DNA of 64,000 nt from Flavobacterium shii (GCF_025847235.1 NZ_JAOZEW010000003.1:248001-312000), one strand, 5' to 3'. Shown: positions 25,150 through 33,489, counted from the stretch's first letter. The notes: generated by a model not told the origin, from the letters alone. Made by a program: numbers and translations.

Positions 25150-25794
25150 ATGAATTTATCTTTAGAATATAAAATAAGAGAACCAAAAGTTATCTTAGAC
25201 AAAAACCCACTATTACTATTGCTTCATGGATATGGCAGTAACGAAGAAGACTTATTTTCTTTTGCCAGCGAGCTTCCTGATCATTATTATATCATTTCGG
25301 CAAGAGCCCCTTATGATTTACAATATGGCAGTTATGCGTGGTATGCTATTAATTTTGATGCAAATCAAAACAAATTTTCTGATAACGAGCAAGCAAAAAC
25401 ATCACGTGATTTAATTGCTAAATTTATCGATGAGTTAGCTGCCAATTATCCTATTGACGCAAATAATGTAACACTAATCGGCTTTAGTCAAGGTTCTATT
25501 TTAAGTTACGCAATTGCACTTTCTTATCCCGAAAAAGTTCAGAGAGTGGTTGCAATAAGTGGCTACGTAAATGACGAAATCATTGCTGATGGATATGAAG
25601 ACAGTAAATTAGATAATCTTAAATTCTTTGCTTCGCACGGAAGTGTTGATCAGGTAATCCCTATAGAGTGGGCAAGAAAAACCCCTGCATTTCTGGAAAA
25701 ACTAAACATTCCGATTACTTATAAGGAATACCCGGTTGGTCACGGAGTTTCTCCGCAAAATTTCTTTGATTTTAAAAATTGGCTAGCGCAATAG
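25150..25794 (+). CDS. Phospholipase/carboxylesterase family hydrolase
   Basis: 214 residues, a cytoplasmic alpha/beta hydrolase. The oxyanion segment LLLLHGYGSNEEDLFSFA, nucleophile GFSQGS (Ser about 118), acid SVDQVIP and histidine VGHGVSP form the expected triad of the acyl-protein thioesterase/carboxylesterase family. It likely hydrolyses short acyl esters or thioesters; the substrate is not known. No signal peptide. It is followed 43 bases later by a 58-codon membrane ORF. Confidence 0.92.
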   Translation: MNLSLEYKIREPKVILDKNPLLLLLHGYGSNEEDLFSFASELPDHYYIISARAPYDLQYGSYAWYAINFDANQNKFSDNEQAKTSRDLIAKFIDELAANYPIDANNVTLIGFSQGSILSYAIALSYPEKVQRVVAISGYVNDEIIADGYEDSKLDNLKFFASHGSVDQVIPIEWARKTPAFLEKLNIPITYKEYPVGHGVSPQNFFDFKNWLAQ

Positions 25795-25837
25795 TTTTCA
25801 GAATTCAGTCACAGTTTTTAGCTTAAAAAACATAATA

Positions 25838-26014
25838 ATGGGAATAGAAGATTTAAAGGATTTCATTCTGCCAATTGTACTAATAGCTTTTGGTCTTTTT
25901 ATAAAAAACACTAAAAATCCAAACTTTCAATCTTCAAGAAAATATTGGAAGATATTATTTATTTTAGGAATGCTAAATTTATTAATGAAGATATTTCTTT
26001 TATTTTATCTTTAA
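25838..26014 (+). CDS. Small membrane protein, 58 residues
   Basis: A short frame from ATG 25838 to TAA 26012-26014. The peptide has two hydrophobic stretches (FILPIVLIAFGLFI and ILFIKLGM-like near 39-58) separated by a basic, polar loop (KNTKNPNFQSSRKYWK). That is the pattern of a real two-helix membrane peptide. I do not recognise a family. A terminator-like hairpin follows at 26143-26176. Confidence 0.55.
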   Translation: MGIEDLKDFILPIVLIAFGLFIKNTKNPNFQSSRKYWKILFILGMLNLLMKIFLLFYL

Positions 26015-26365
26015 TAATTGATTTTTAATATCCAATTAAAATTCAATTATTATACCTCAATTTCTATTAATGAGAGTAAATCATAATATTTTTAGGCTAT
26101 AAATAGTAAGAACTTTAACTATGTAAATATAGATTTGAGCATAAAAGGTTTTGGATATTTTATTTAAAACCTTTTTGTATTCAAAAAACTCTTAAAAAAA
26201 TTTTAATCTATATTAACCAAACCAATCTCAGTGTTCAGTTTACATCTCATATCTCGCTTTTCGAATTTCACTTTTCGCATTAAATAATAAATCGCATTAT
26301 CTTTAAGTTATATTATCTTGTAACAAATAATCAAGAATGAGACAAACTCAGTAAACTATATAACT
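26015..26365. other. Intergenic region upstream of esterase gene
   Basis: 351 bases with no gene. Apart from the hairpin at 26143-26176 I see only AT-rich sequence. A TATCTTTA near 26298 is one base short of the -7 consensus and might start the esterase gene. Confidence 0.6.
26143..26176 (+). terminator. Probable intrinsic terminator
   Basis: AAAAGGTTTT (26143-26152) / AAAACCTTTT (26166-26175) with a 13-base loop and a T-run; low GC, so possibly weak. Confidence 0.6.
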
Positions 26366-27607
26366 ATGAAACAATTATTATTTTCGCTACTTTTTGTTGG
26401 CTCTTCATTTCTTGCAAAAGCACAATCGGATAATAAGATCACTATTGGCACGATTGAAACCATTAAGTCCAAGATATTAAATGAAGATAGACAAGTTTGG
26501 ATACATGTTCCGGATGGCTATATCAAAGGCCAACAAAAGAAGGAGCATTATCCTGTTCTTTATCTATTGGACGGTAACTCGCATTTTACTTCGGTTGTTG
26601 GTATGACTGAGCAATTAAGTACTATAAACGGAAATACGGTTTGCCCAAAAATGATTGTAGTAGGAATACTGAATACCGATAGAAACCGCGATTTGACTCC
26701 TACGCATATAGAATCTGATTTACCAATGATGAGCCCTGAAGGCAGTAAAACCAGTGGTGGAAACGAAAATTTCATTGCTTTTATTGAAAAAGAATTAATA
26801 CCATACATTGAAACCAACTACCCAACTACACCATACAAGATGCTTGTCGGGCATTCTTTTGGTGGTTTAATGGCCATAAATACAGTTGCAAACCACACCA
26901 ATTTATTTAATTCTTATGTAGCCATTGACCCAAGTATGTGGTGGGATAAACAAAAATTCCTTGAAGAAAGTAAAAAAGCATTTGTCCAGAAAAAATTCAA
27001 GAATACGAGTTTGTTTTTAGGTATTGCCAATACAATGGAAATTGGAATGGATACCATTAGTGTAAAAAAAGATACAACTCAAAACACAAGACACATCCGT
27101 GCTATTTTGGAATTGGCCAATACTCTAAAAAAGAATAAGCAAAACCAGTTAAATTTTCAATCTAAATATTACGATAAGGACGATCACGGCTCTATCCCTT
27201 TAATTGCCGAGTATGATGCGCTTCGCTTTATTTTTGGCTTTTATAAAGTAACCTTAACTTCTAGCGATTTTTTCGATTCTGGGATGGCGTTATCAACAAA
27301 GATTGTAAAGCATTACCAAAATGTATCCGAAAAAATGGGATATAAAATAGTCCCTCCCGAAGATTCTATCAATCAATTTGGATATATGGCATTAGGCAGA
27401 AAGAACTTTGCTCAAGCCGAATTTTTATTCAAACTAAACGTAAAAAATTATCCAGAAAGCTTTAATGTATATGATTCTCTAGGAGATTATTATAAAGAAA
27501 TAGGTGATAAAACGAATGCAATAAGCAATTACAAAAAAACGTTATCAATCAACAAGGAAAGTGCCGAAACGAAACAAAAATTAGAAGAACTCGAAAAAGG
27601 AAAATAA
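26366..27607 (+). CDS. Secreted esterase (EstD type) with TPR tail
   Basis: 413 residues. A signal peptide (MKQLLFSLLFVGSSFLAKAQ) precedes an esterase-D-like alpha/beta hydrolase domain (about 25-290): RQVWIHVPDGY, VLYLLDGNSHF, nucleophile GHSFGG and the histidine in YYDKDDHGSIP. The last 100 residues look like tetratricopeptide units (YMALGRKNFAQAEFLFKLNVKNYPESFNVYDSLGDYYKEIGDKTNAISNYKK). Related proteins cleave ester bonds of siderophores or acylated compounds; the substrate is unknown here. The next gene follows after 24 bases. Confidence 0.88.
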   Translation: MKQLLFSLLFVGSSFLAKAQSDNKITIGTIETIKSKILNEDRQVWIHVPDGYIKGQQKKEHYPVLYLLDGNSHFTSVVGMTEQLSTINGNTVCPKMIVVGILNTDRNRDLTPTHIESDLPMMSPEGSKTSGGNENFIAFIEKELIPYIETNYPTTPYKMLVGHSFGGLMAINTVANHTNLFNSYVAIDPSMWWDKQKFLEESKKAFVQKKFKNTSLFLGIANTMEIGMDTISVKKDTTQNTRHIRAILELANTLKKNKQNQLNFQSKYYDKDDHGSIPLIAEYDALRFIFGFYKVTLTSSDFFDSGMALSTKIVKHYQNVSEKMGYKIVPPEDSINQFGYMALGRKNFAQAEFLFKLNVKNYPESFNVYDSLGDYYKEIGDKTNAISNYKKTLSINKESAETKQKLEELEKGK

Positions 27608-27631
27608 ACAACAGCTAACTAAACTATAAAA

Positions 27632-28201
27632 ATGAAAATCTCAAAACTTGACAATCCCGCTTTAATACTAATCGATATCCAGAAAGGTTTCGACAATATA
27701 GAATATTGGGGTAGCGAACGTAATAATCCAGATGCAGAGAAAAACGCTGGTGAACTTTTGGAAATCTGGAGAGCCAATAAATTACCTATTTTTCATATTC
27801 AGCATTGTTCTTCTAATCCTAATTCGATACTTCACGAAACCAATCCTGGGAATGCAATTAAAGATATTGTTAAGCCTATTAAAGGTGAAACGATTATCCA
27901 AAAGAACGTAAATAGCTCTTTTATTGGCACAAACCTAAAAGAACAACTTGATACTGATAAAATCGATACGCTTGTTATTGTAGGACTAACTACAGATCAT
28001 TGTGTATCGACAACTACAAGAATGGCTGGGAATTTTGGTTATAATACTTTTTTAGTTTCAGATGCTACGGCAACTTTCAATAAAAAAGGATTGAATGGGC
28101 AGGAATTTAGTGCCGAGACAATTCATGAAACTGCTCTTGCCAGCTTAAATGAAGAATTTGCACAAGTGGTTACAACCGAATTTATAAAACAGAATATTTA
28201 A
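27632..28201 (+). CDS. Isochorismatase-like cysteine hydrolase
   Basis: 189 residues, cytoplasmic. The catalytic triad of the family is visible: Asp in LILIDIQKGF, Lys in TIIQKNVNSSF and Cys in GLTTDHCVSTTTRMA. It also has the cis-peptide region IVGLTTD. Family members act on isochorismate, nicotinamide, ureidoacrylate or other amides; there are no neighbouring clues to choose one. It is likely co-transcribed with the esterase gene 24 bases upstream, and a strong hairpin follows at 28296-28329. Confidence 0.9.
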   Translation: MKISKLDNPALILIDIQKGFDNIEYWGSERNNPDAEKNAGELLEIWRANKLPIFHIQHCSSNPNSILHETNPGNAIKDIVKPIKGETIIQKNVNSSFIGTNLKEQLDTDKIDTLVIVGLTTDHCVSTTTRMAGNFGYNTFLVSDATATFNKKGLNGQEFSAETIHETALASLNEEFAQVVTTEFIKQNI

Positions 28202-28295
28202 AATTGTAGATTTAACCGCAAAGCGCGCAATCCCGAAGCGTCGGGATAAAATCATTTTAATCTTTGGTAGAAAAAAATAACAGATTTACTTATAA

Positions 28296-28329
28296 TAACA
28301 AAGGCGAGAAGTGATTCTCGCCTTTGTTA
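28296..28329. terminator. Bidirectional terminator
   Basis: TAACAAAGGCGAGAA-GTGA-TTCTCGCCTTTGTTA is a perfect 15-base stem with a 4-base loop, lying between two converging genes (28201 and 28408). Confidence 0.85.
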
Positions 28330-28407
28330 TATATTTTATATTTATTCTTGTGCAAATACTTTTATCGCATTTTTTAATCTGTAAACTGCGACTAAATACT
28401 GTAAACT

Positions 28408-28845
28408 TTACTCGCCAGTATAAATAATCTTTCCTGCTTTTTTAAGTACGTAACCTTTCCAGGGAATTAATTCTAAATCGCCTTTAATCCAAGGTTCTCC
28501 TTCGGTTTTACGCTCCAGAATGATTGGTTCTTTTTGTGTATCCAGAAAAAGTTCGGCTTTATTTCCGTCCTTTTCAAAAATCACATAAGCAACTGTAGAA
28601 TAGGTTTTGCCATCTTCGGCATGTTCCAACTTTGTACCAACTTCAAAAATTCGTACACATTCTTTTTTAAGAGATGACCATGTATAACCTGCCGAACCTT
28701 TGCATCCGTGAGCATCCGAGTCGCCTCCTACAATATGCTCGGGTTTTACTTCTTCCTTTGTTGTAGTTTGATTTTCCTGAGAAACTTTTTTACCACAAGA
28801 AAATGAGAGACCAATAATAATCGAAAATAAAAATACTTTTTTCAT
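28408..28845 (-). CDS. Lipoprotein, unknown function
   Basis: 145 residues. A lipoprotein signal (MKKVFLFSIIIGLSFSCGKK, Cys17) is followed by a short linker rich in Gln, Thr and Glu and a domain with the conserved-looking HGCKGSAGYTWSSLKKECVRIFE (two cysteines, likely a disulfide). The remainder is a small beta-rich region. Several Bacteroidota lipoproteins share the CKGSAGYTWS block; function is unknown. It lies 42 bases after the next upstream gene on the minus strand. Confidence 0.75.
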   Translation of the reverse strand: MKKVFLFSIIIGLSFSCGKKVSQENQTTTKEEVKPEHIVGGDSDAHGCKGSAGYTWSSLKKECVRIFEVGTKLEHAEDGKTYSTVAYVIFEKDGNKAELFLDTQKEPIILERKTEGEPWIKGDLELIPWKGYVLKKAGKIIYTGE

Positions 28846-28887
28846 ATGCTTGATTTTTAAGTTACATTATTATACTGTCGCTTCACA

Positions 28888-29388
28888 CTACTTTTGGCAT
28901 AACAATGATTGATTTACTTCAAAAGTAATACTTTCATCATTATTAACAAAATATTTTAACAGGACTTCTCCCCATATTTCTCCATCGCTAAAATCTGCAA
29001 TAATCCATCGGTGATTTAAAATCTTAACTTTATTGATAATAAATTTGTTTGCTCCTATTTGATCTTGTCCTGTGTATGGATTTCCTTTTGGATTAGCATT
29101 AAGATCCATTAATTTTTCGGTTACAATCGGAATTAATTTTTCATATCGAATTGTTTTGGAAGTATCTTCGGAATCAAAGTAATTTTGGGCATTTTGATTA
29201 TTTTCTAATGAAAAATAATTTGCTTCATTAAGTTTAGTCTCTACCAAATTTAAACTATCTCTAAGTTTTTTAGTCGTTTTAACATAACGATCCTGTTCAA
29301 ACTTTACTTCTTTACTATAAAACATATAGGTAAAAACGTTCATAAGTATCGCAAGAATAAAAAGGTAAAGCAATAGGGATTTTTTCAT
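28888..29388 (-). CDS. Membrane-anchored protein, unknown
   Basis: 166 residues. One N-terminal membrane anchor (KSLLLYLFILAILMNVFTYMFY) is followed by a coiled-coil-like segment (KTTKKLRDSLNLVETKLNEA) and a soluble C-terminal domain ending with NHRWIIADFSDGEIWGEVLLKYFVN. I do not recognise a named family. Topology suggests a periplasmic soluble part. It lies 13 bases after the PhnP-like gene, so it is co-transcribed with it. Confidence 0.7.
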   Translation of the reverse strand: MKKSLLLYLFILAILMNVFTYMFYSKEVKFEQDRYVKTTKKLRDSLNLVETKLNEANYFSLENNQNAQNYFDSEDTSKTIRYEKLIPIVTEKLMDLNANPKGNPYTGQDQIGANKFIINKVKILNHRWIIADFSDGEIWGEVLLKYFVNNDESITFEVNQSLLCQK

Positions 29389-29401
29389 TTTTAAAATATA
29401 A

Positions 29402-30166
29402 TTAAATTGTGATTTCTAAATTATCATATGCAAGGAAAACATTTTCAGGAAGCTTTTTTTGAACCTCTTCATGGAATCCTAATACATGACTAATATGGGT
29501 TAAATAAGCCTTTTCTGGCTGTACCAAAGTTATAAAATCTAAGGCTTCCTGCAAATTAAAATGGGTATCGTGAGGCTCAACGCGTAACGCATTTATCACT
29601 AATACTTTTAAGTTTTTTAATTTATCTATTTCGACTTGCTCAATCGTTTTTACATCGGTTAAATAGGCAAAATCATCTATTCGATATCCAAAAACCTGCA
29701 AATCGCCATGCATGGCATTTATCGGGATTGCTATTTTATCGCCTACAGCAAATGGCTCATCGTTAATAACCTCAATAGTTTTTACAGATGGTGCGCCCGG
29801 ATATTTATTGACTGTCTCAAAAACGTAGTCAAAACGTTTTCTTAAGTTACCAATAACCCGTTCATGTGCATAAATAGGAATTTCTCCTTGTCTAAAATTA
29901 AACGGACGTATGTCATCCAGACCTGCAGTATGATCGGCATGTTCATGTGTAAATAATATTGCGTCTAATTTCCGACAATTACAAGCCAACATTTGTTGTC
30001 TAAAATCGGGACCGCAATCGATAACATAAGAGTGATCGCTCCAACTAATCCAAATTGATACCCGAAGCCTTTTATCCTTAGTATCAGTGCTTTTGCACAC
30101 AGGATGATCAACCCCTATTATTGGAATGCCTTGTGATGTGCCAGTGCCTAAAAAATATACCTTCAA
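29402..30166 (-). CDS. PhnP-like metallo-beta-lactamase-fold phosphodiesterase
   Basis: 254 residues with the core metal motif FTHEHADHTAGLDD (HxHxDH), upstream YVIDCGPDFRQQML and a C-terminal YLTHISHVLGFHEEV histidine. The early GTGTSQGIPIIG is typical of the PhnP/cyclic phosphodiesterase branch. Relatives hydrolyse 5-phosphoribosyl 1,2-cyclic phosphate or similar cyclic phosphates; no phn genes are near, so the substrate is uncertain. The first gene of a three-gene minus-strand unit (29402, 28888, 28408). Confidence 0.88.
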   Translation of the reverse strand: MKVYFLGTGTSQGIPIIGVDHPVCKSTDTKDKRLRVSIWISWSDHSYVIDCGPDFRQQMLACNCRKLDAILFTHEHADHTAGLDDIRPFNFRQGEIPIYAHERVIGNLRKRFDYVFETVNKYPGAPSVKTIEVINDEPFAVGDKIAIPINAMHGDLQVFGYRIDDFAYLTDVKTIEQVEIDKLKNLKVLVINALRVEPHDTHFNLQEALDFITLVQPEKAYLTHISHVLGFHEEVQKKLPENVFLAYDNLEITI

Positions 30167-30226
30167 TTGTACTTTATTTTTTTACAAAAATAGGATTAAT
30201 TATCTTTCATTAGAAGCCTAATTTAC

Positions 30227-30234
30227 TAACTTTG
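30227..30234 (+). promoter_or_regulatory. Predicted -7 box for the 30262 gene
   Basis: TAACTTTG matches TAnnTTTG, 27 bases before the ATG at 30262. Confidence 0.5.
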
Positions 30235-30261
30235 TAACAAATCAGCCATATTTAAAATAAA

Positions 30262-31722
30262 ATGGGTATAGAAATAAAACTTAAAGGCGACAAAGTCATC
30301 GCTCAGATTCCATCCATAAAAGACAAAGCACTACGAATAAATCTAAATGAAAATATTTACGGAACCTTTGCCGAAATCGGTGCAGGACAAGAAACCGTAA
30401 GACATTTTTTTAGATCTGGTGGTTCGTCTGGAACAATTGCAAAGGCAATGTCTGCTTACGATAAAGATTTTAGTGATGCCATTTATGGAATTGAAAGAGA
30501 TGGTCGCTACGTAACTGAAGAGAGATTAAAAAAAATGTTAACTCTTGAAGGGAAAATAATTGAAGAAAGGTTAAGTAGAGAAAAACATCCTACAAAACTT
30601 TTCTTTAGCTATGCCAATACTGTTGCAACCATTGATTTTGCTAAGCAATTTAAAGGGCATGGTTGGGTTGGAATTCGATACCAAATTGAGCCTGACGAAG
30701 CTTATAATGAAATTATTCTTCATATTCGTTTTAAAGAAAATGATGCCCGATTACAACAAGAAACATTAGGTATTCTTGGAGTAAACTTAATTTACGGAGC
30801 ATTTTACAAATACAACGACCCTAAAAGGTTATTACGTTATTTATACGATCATCTAGACAAAGATCAGCTTGAAATTGATACTATTAATTTCTCCGGTCCG
30901 CGTTTTGCCGATGTAGATAATCGCTTGATTAGTTTACAATTGGTAAAAAATGGAATGACCGATGCTGTAATGTTCAATCCTGAAGGCAAAAATATCCTTC
31001 CTGCTGCCATTTTATACAAAAAGAATATTCTTGCCTTACGCGGAAGTTTTCGTCCTGTTACAAAGGTAAATATGGATATGTATGAGAAATCATTAAAAAT
31101 GTTTCTCGAAGAAAATAAAGTTGAAAAAGACAATACGCTTGTAGTTTTTGAAATTACCTTATCTAATCTTCGTTCTGATGGAGAAATCGATGAGCGTGAT
31201 TTTATGGATAGAGCCGAATTACTTTGTTCGTTAGGACAAACTGTAATGATTTCTAACTTCCAGGAATATTATAAGGTAGTCGAATATTTTGCTAATTATA
31301 CCAAAGCCCGAATGGGATTGGCAATGGGAGTTAACAATTTAGTCGATATCTTCGATGAGAAATACTACCGCCACTTAAGCGGAGGAATCCTTGAAGCATT
31401 TGGAAAATTATTCTACCGCGACATGAAAGTATTCTTGTATCCTATGATCGACGAAGATGGCACTATCATGAATTCGACCAATTTGAAAGTACATCCTAGA
31501 ATGAAAGAATTATACAAATTCTTTAAATTCAATGGAAAAGTAGTCGACGTTGACGATTTCGATCCTCATACGCTGGAAGTATTCTCAAGAGAGGTATTAA
31601 AAATGATCAGTCAAGGTAAGCCAGGTTGGGAACCAATGCTTCCACAAGGTATTGCCGAAATCATTAAAGAACACCATTTATTTGGTTACGAGCCTAATAA
31701 GGTTTTGAAAGAAAGTAACTAA
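30262..31722 (+). CDS. Large conserved cytoplasmic protein, unknown
   Basis: 486 residues, no signal peptide or membrane segment. The N-terminus MGIEIKLKGDKVIAQIPSIK is followed by the strongly conserved-looking FAEIGAGQETVRHFFRSGGSSGTIAKAMSAYDKDFSDAIYG. I have seen such proteins carry a nicotinate-nucleotide adenylyltransferase label, but no HxGH or other nucleotidyltransferase motif is visible, so I do not support that name. The rest is mixed alpha/beta with many charged residues and no catalytic signature I can name. Monocistronic, with a -7 box at 30227 and a terminator at 31785-31823. Confidence 0.8.
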   Translation: MGIEIKLKGDKVIAQIPSIKDKALRINLNENIYGTFAEIGAGQETVRHFFRSGGSSGTIAKAMSAYDKDFSDAIYGIERDGRYVTEERLKKMLTLEGKIIEERLSREKHPTKLFFSYANTVATIDFAKQFKGHGWVGIRYQIEPDEAYNEIILHIRFKENDARLQQETLGILGVNLIYGAFYKYNDPKRLLRYLYDHLDKDQLEIDTINFSGPRFADVDNRLISLQLVKNGMTDAVMFNPEGKNILPAAILYKKNILALRGSFRPVTKVNMDMYEKSLKMFLEENKVEKDNTLVVFEITLSNLRSDGEIDERDFMDRAELLCSLGQTVMISNFQEYYKVVEYFANYTKARMGLAMGVNNLVDIFDEKYYRHLSGGILEAFGKLFYRDMKVFLYPMIDEDGTIMNSTNLKVHPRMKELYKFFKFNGKVVDVDDFDPHTLEVFSREVLKMISQGKPGWEPMLPQGIAEIIKEHHLFGYEPNKVLKESN

Positions 31723-31784
31723 GTTGCTGATTTTCTTAGGAACTAAGGTTTTTAGAATCCTAAAATTCTAAGTAAATCATAAAT

Positions 31785-31823
31785 ATAGAAAAAGCATCGG
31801 TTTATAGCTGATGCTTTTTCTAT
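31785..31823 (+). terminator. Terminator of the 30262 gene
   Basis: ATAGAAAAAGCATC / GATGCTTTTTCTAT is a perfect 14-base stem around an 11-base loop. Confidence 0.8.
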
Positions 31824-31932
31824 TTAAGAAAGGCTCTAAGGTGCAAAGATCCTGTTTATGCACAAACCAACGTCAAACTTGTCTTTCTTCGTCAGGAAAA
31901 CACGTTTGCAAAGAATAACTTCAAAAAAAAAA

Positions 31933-31961
31933 ATTGAGAGTATCTACTCAATACTCTCAAT
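31933..31961 (-). terminator. Terminator of bcp
   Basis: ATTGAGAGTAT / ATACTCTCAAT with a 7-base loop; on the minus strand it runs into twelve T (31923-31932 region). It lies 73 bases after the bcp stop. Confidence 0.8.
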
Positions 31962-32033
31962 CTTGCTATTATAGTAAAATATAAAGTCTAGCAATCCTCA
32001 ATAACTAAAAACTGAATACCGAGACTGTAACCT

Positions 32034-32486
32034 CTATTTAAGAATCTGTCCTGCGTGTTCTTTGGTTTTTACTTTTGAAATTATATCTTCTATAATTCCT
32101 TTTTCATTGATTACAAATGTTGTTCTGTGGATTCCGTCATATTCTCGTCCCATGAATTTTTTAGGTCCCCATACTCCAAAAGCTTCAATTACCGATTTAT
32201 CTTCATCGGCCAATAACGGGAAGGGAAAATCATACTTTTCTTTGAATTTGGCTTGCGTTTTTTGTGCATCGGCACTAACTCCCAAAAGAGCATAGTTATT
32301 TGCCTGAAAACGCTCAAAATTATCTCTTAAATCACAAGCTTCGGCAGTGCATCCCGGAGTATTTGCTTTTGGATAAAAGAAAACCACTAATTTTTTTCCA
32401 GCATAATCGACCAATTTATGTGTATTTCCATCTTGATCTACTCCTGAAAAATTTGGGGCTTTATCTCCTATTTGTAATGTTATCAT
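32034..32486 (-). CDS. bcp: Thiol peroxidase Bcp (peroxiredoxin Q)
   Basis: 150 residues from the ATG at 32486 (MITLQIGDKAPNFSG), the normal N-terminus of the family. An upstream in-frame ATG (32558) would add 24 polar residues with no homology. The peroxidatic Cys is in NTPGCTAEACDLRDNF, with a second Cys five residues later, as in atypical 2-Cys Bcp. VWGPKKFMGREYDGIHRTTFVI is the conserved C-terminal part. It reduces hydrogen peroxide and organic peroxides in the cytoplasm with electrons from thioredoxin. Confidence 0.95.
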   Translation of the reverse strand: MITLQIGDKAPNFSGVDQDGNTHKLVDYAGKKLVVFFYPKANTPGCTAEACDLRDNFERFQANNYALLGVSADAQKTQAKFKEKYDFPFPLLADEDKSVIEAFGVWGPKKFMGREYDGIHRTTFVINEKGIIEDIISKVKTKEHAGQILK

Positions 32487-32600
32487 TTTTTCTTTTTTTT
32501 GACTACTTAAAGTTTTAGACTCGTTTTGATTTTTAGATTGTAAATTTAAATAATTCATGACTTATAATTCCTAACTCATCTGCTATAATTCCTGATTTGT

Positions 32601-32742
32601 TAGCCCAGATTGTAGTGAAAACCCCGGAATTGTGGTGGTTTACATTTTATGTATTGGCAAAGCGACCAGCGGAAGCTCTTGCGAATACTTAAAAATGTTA
32701 CTCCCACGATGAGGCGTTGTAACGGAAAGCTGGATTAGGCTC
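32601..32742. repeat. Dispersed family A repeat, copy 3 (long form)
   Basis: It begins TAGCCCAGATTGTAGTG and ends AAAGCTGGATTAGGCT. Its terminal 12-mers (32600-32611 and 32727-32738) pair in the same register as copy 2 but with different bases at three pairs, two of them complementary on both sides. It shares the 22-base core (32659-32680) with copy 1. It lies in the divergent space between bcp and nth. Confidence 0.8.
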
Positions 32743-32785
32743 ATGATAAAATTTGTGCTATTTTTACGGGATTAAATTTACGGAA

Positions 32786-33463
32786 ATGAATAAACAAGAA
32801 CGGGTAACATTTGTTATAAATACGTTAAAAGAATTATATCCTACTATCCCTGTCCCGCTCGATCATAAAGATCCTTATACGTTATTAATTGCTGTTTTAT
32901 TGTCGGCACAATGTACAGATGTTCGTGTGAATCAAATTACTCCGATATTATTTGCAAAAGCAGATAATCCGTATGATATGATAAAAATGTCTGTTGAAGA
33001 AATTCAGAATATAATTCGTCCTTGTGGTTTATCCCCTATGAAGGCCAAAGGTATTTATGGGTTATCGCATATCCTGATTGATAAACATGGTGGTGAAGTT
33101 CCTCAGAGTTATGAATATCTGGAGGAGTTACCTGCGGTGGGTCATAAAACGGCAAGTGTTGTTATGTCTCAAGCTTTTGGTGTTCCTGCATTTCCGGTAG
33201 ATACTCATATTCATAGATTAATGTATCGATGGAATTTGTCTAATGGGAAAAATGTAACTCAAACTGAGAAAGATGCCAAACGCCTTTTTCCTGAGGAAGT
33301 ATGGAATGATTTACATCTTGAAATCATTTGGTATGGTCGAGAATATTCTCCTGCCCGTGGATGGGATCTGGACAAAGATATCATCACAAAAACTATTGGA
33401 AGAAAATCGGTTATAGATGATTATTATGAAAGTCAGGCTTCCAAAAAACAAAAAAATCACTAA
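32786..33463 (+). CDS. nth: Endonuclease III (no Fe-S cluster ligands)
   Basis: 225 residues from the ATG at 32786 (MNKQERVTFVI). The core LLSAQCTDVRVNQITPILF and the helix-hairpin-helix with catalytic Lys (LEELPAVGHKTASVVM), then the catalytic Asp in FPVDTHIHR, identify the base-excision DNA glycosylase/AP lyase for oxidised pyrimidines. The C-terminal region where most homologues bind [4Fe-4S] through C-x6-C-x2-C-x5-C is here YGREYSPARGWDLDKDIITK, with no cysteine at all. Monocistronic. Its terminator starts inside the last codons. Confidence 0.93.
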   Translation: MNKQERVTFVINTLKELYPTIPVPLDHKDPYTLLIAVLLSAQCTDVRVNQITPILFAKADNPYDMIKMSVEEIQNIIRPCGLSPMKAKGIYGLSHILIDKHGGEVPQSYEYLEELPAVGHKTASVVMSQAFGVPAFPVDTHIHRLMYRWNLSNGKNVTQTEKDAKRLFPEEVWNDLHLEIIWYGREYSPARGWDLDKDIITKTIGRKSVIDDYYESQASKKQKNH

Positions 33464-33489
33464 TTGCATATTGCCCTTAGTGATTTTTT
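33451..33489 (+). terminator. Terminator overlapping the nth stop codon
   Basis: AAAAAATCACTAA (33451-33463) / TTAGTGATTTTTT (33477-33489), a perfect 13-base stem. The left arm contains the nth stop codon at 33461-33463. Confidence 0.8.

Larger units (their letters stand above)
31723..32033. other. Intergenic region with two terminators
   Basis: 311 bases between converging genes. It contains degenerate CTAAG/CAAAG repeats (about 31720-31770 and 31829-31850), two terminators (31785-31823, 31933-31961) and a fragment of family B (31874-31888). No gene. Confidence 0.7.

Noticed and set aside
30262..31722. Nicotinate-nucleotide adenylyltransferase
   Set aside because: No HxGH, SxTxxR or similar nucleotidyltransferase motif is visible.
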